From Pseudomonas syringae (lineage in GTDB: Bacteria > Pseudomonadota > Gammaproteobacteria > Pseudomonadales > Pseudomonadaceae), in the NCBI RefSeq assembly GCF_023278085.1, contig NZ_CP066265.1, positions 2,262,501 to 2,326,500 of the forward strand: a DNA stretch of 64,000 nt, written 5' to 3'. The notes below the pieces were generated by a model. That model did not search any database. It was not told the DNA's origin and saw only the letters and a program-made list of their open reading frames with translations. Shown in pieces: positions 62,699 to 64,000 of the stretch (positions are counted from its first letter, which is position 1; every line of letters starts with the position of its first letter). Both the position numbers and the translations under genes were made by a program.

Positions 62699-63595
62699 AT
62701 GAAACGATTGATGCTGTTGAGTTCGATGGCTGCACTGGCGTTGTCCGCGTTCGCCAGCCTGGCCCAGGCCAAACCGCTTGAAGCGGTGGCATCGTTTACC
62801 GTCATCGCCGACATGGTCAGTACGGTTGGCGGCGAGCGTGTTCACGTCAAATCGCTGATCGGCCCGAATGGCGACCCGCATGTCTACGAGCCGACGCCGA
62901 GCGATGCCCAGGCGCTGAAAAACGCGGACCTGGCCTTTGTCAGTGGCCTGCATCTGGAAGGCTGGATGGATCGGCTGATCAAGGCTTCAGGCTATAAAGG
63001 CCAACCGGTGGTGCTGTCACAAGGCATCAAGACCCGCAGCATGGATGAGGACGGCAAGCGCATTGTCGATCCACATGCGTGGAACAGCGCTGCCAACGGG
63101 GTCATTTATGTGCGCAATATTATGGCCGCGCTGAAAAAAGCTGACCCGGAAGGTGCCAGCGAATACCAGGCCAATGGCGACCGCTACATTGCCGAGTTGC
63201 AGCAGCTGGATCAGTACGCCCGTGATCAGATTCGTTCGGTCCCGGCAGCCAGTCGCAAGATTCTGACCTCCCACGATGCATTCGGTTATTTCGGCGATGC
63301 CTACGGCGTGACGTTCCTGTCGCCGCTGGGCCTGTCCACTGAATCCGAGGCGTCAGCAGCGGATGTCTCGAAACTGATCCGTCAGATCAAGGCCGAGCAC
63401 GTCAGCGCGTACTTCTTCGAGAACTCCAGTGATCCGCGTCTGGTCAAGCAGATTGCCCAGGCCAGTGGTGCCCAGCCTGGCGGTGAGCTGTACGTCGAGT
63501 CGTTGTCGCCAGCCGATGGCCCTGCGCCGACGTACGCGAAGATGTTTCGCTACAACGTCGACACGCTGACGGCCGCGATGAAACGCAATCAGTAA
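62699..63595 (+). CDS. Periplasmic metal-binding protein of the zinc/manganese ABC transporter
   Basis: A 298-residue cluster A-I binding protein. A signal peptide (cleavage after AQA, about residue 23) is followed by the metal ligand sites IGPNGDPHVYEPTPSDA, VDPHAWNS and TSHDAFGYFGDAYG. The third ligand is His as in zinc-type proteins rather than the Glu of the Mn-type PsaA group, which favours zinc. There is no His-rich loop. It is the third gene of the operon behind a Zur-like box. RBS AAAGGG is seven bases before ATG 62699. Confidence 0.9.
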   Translation: MKRLMLLSSMAALALSAFASLAQAKPLEAVASFTVIADMVSTVGGERVHVKSLIGPNGDPHVYEPTPSDAQALKNADLAFVSGLHLEGWMDRLIKASGYKGQPVVLSQGIKTRSMDEDGKRIVDPHAWNSAANGVIYVRNIMAALKKADPEGASEYQANGDRYIAELQQLDQYARDQIRSVPAASRKILTSHDAFGYFGDAYGVTFLSPLGLSTESEASAADVSKLIRQIKAEHVSAYFFENSSDPRLVKQIAQASGAQPGGELYVESLSPADGPAPTYAKMFRYNVDTLTAAMKRNQ

Positions 63596-63605
63596 AACGC
63601 AAGGC

Positions 63606-63634
63606 GCGCAGCCCTTGGCGGGCAAGGGCTGCGC
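63606..63634. terminator. Strong hairpin between convergent metal-transport and epimerase genes
   Basis: GCGCAGCCCTT (63606-63616) and AAGGGCTGCGC (63624-63634) form a perfect 11-bp stem with a seven-base loop between the two convergent stop codons. It is probably a shared terminator; the T-run is poor (GATTCT). Confidence 0.65.
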
Positions 63635-63645
63635 GATTCTACGCC

Positions 63646-64000
63646 TCAGTTGTTGAGGAACTTGAACACAGTGGTCTGGGTGTAAGCCTTGCCAGGGTCC
63701 AGTCGAGTGCTCGGGAATTTCGGCTGGTTGGGTGCATCAGGGTAATGCTGGGTTTCCAGCGTGAACGCGCCCCAATGCGGGTAGACCTTGCCGCCCTTGC
63801 CATGGATGCTGCCATCCAGGAAGTTGCCGGTGTACAGCTGCACACCAGGTTCCGTGGTGAACAGCTGCAGTGTGCGGCCTGACTGCGGGTCGCTGACCTC
63901 GGCGGCCAGTTTCTTCACGTCCCCTTTGCTGTCCAGCACCCAGTTGAAGTCAAAGCCGCCTTGCTTGGGTTCGGCGTACTTGAGCTGCTGGTTGTCATCC
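63646..64000 (-). CDS. Aldose 1-epimerase (galactose mutarotase), C-terminal part (cut by window edge)
   Basis: The last ~117 codons of an aldose epimerase. FDFNWVLDSKGDVKKLAAEV carries the family's Asn-Trp motif, followed by LQLFTTEPGVQLYTGNFLDG with the catalytic-base Glu region, and LETQHYPDAPNQPKFPS with the conserved His/Pro pattern. The enzyme interconverts alpha and beta anomers of aldoses. The gene continues beyond 64000, so its start and any signal peptide are not seen. Confidence 0.92.
   Translation of the reverse strand, partial: DDNQQLKYAEPKQGGFDFNWVLDSKGDVKKLAAEVSDPQSGRTLQLFTTEPGVQLYTGNFLDGSIHGKGGKVYPHWGAFTLETQHYPDAPNQPKFPSTRLDPGKAYTQTTVFKFLNN

Noticed and set aside
1-64000. tRNA, rRNA, CRISPR arrays, insertion sequences, prophage
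   Set aside because: Looked for by motif on both strands; no cloverleaf with CCA-type end, no spaced direct repeats, and no transposase or integrase coding sequence was recognised.

Overview
The window looks like a chromosomal segment of a Pseudomonas of the P. syringae group. This is inferred from gene content, gene order, the moderately high GC of most genes and the type of intergenic repeats; no database search was possible. No rRNA, tRNA, CRISPR array, intact insertion sequence, prophage or origin was seen.

Layout. 1-360: N-terminal part of moaA. 628-1974: CPA1 cation/proton antiporter. 2129-8729 (minus): tightly overlapped operon for a polyamine-type ABC transporter plus a three-part opine/HCN-synthase-like flavin oxidase, divergent from an IclR regulator (8971-9810). 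10014-16809: chemoreceptor with a FliA-type promoter, methyltransferase, DUF1275 protein, two small proteins, FKBP isomerase and a TerC/CBS membrane protein whose terminator encloses a miniature repeat. 17649-44042: a complete type VI secretion system (T6SS). 44085-53985: acetyltransferases, phosphoesterase, a frameshifted HisRS-like gene, TauD-like dioxygenase, GAF protein, second chemoreceptor, LysR/aminotransferase pair, CBS protein. 54211-60754: DNA polymerase II, Sir2 deacylase, PhzF protein and an SOS-type radical-SAM/DNA-repair pair preceded by a LexA box. 60944-63595: zinc/manganese ABC transporter operon with a Zur-like box. 63646-64000: end of an aldose 1-epimerase gene.

The T6SS is organised as two divergent units around a 533-bp intergenic region. 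The minus unit is a secreted-effector cassette: hcp, vgrG, DUF4123 adaptor, VasX-like pore-forming effector, putative immunity membrane protein. The plus unit runs tssA-B-C-E-F-G-H(clpV), a sigma-54 activator (VasH type), a 46-aa lipoprotein, a TagH C-terminal-domain protein lacking its FHA domain, then tssJ-K-L-M. The VasH-like activator and a near-consensus sigma-54 promoter before hcp suggest that the structural operon controls the effector cassette.

Most notable observations: (i) vgrG carries an out-of-frame ~20-bp near-duplication close to its 5' end; (ii) the hcp-vgrG gap has a perfect 12-bp hairpin, with a sequence complementary to the vgrG ribosome-binding site beside it; (iii) a one-base insertion splits a HisRS-like gene; (iv) a nested inverted-repeat element lies inside a bidirectional terminator; (v) two small genes, a lipoprotein in the T6SS operon and a 43-aa membrane protein translationally coupled to a metal-transport ATPase, are easily missed.
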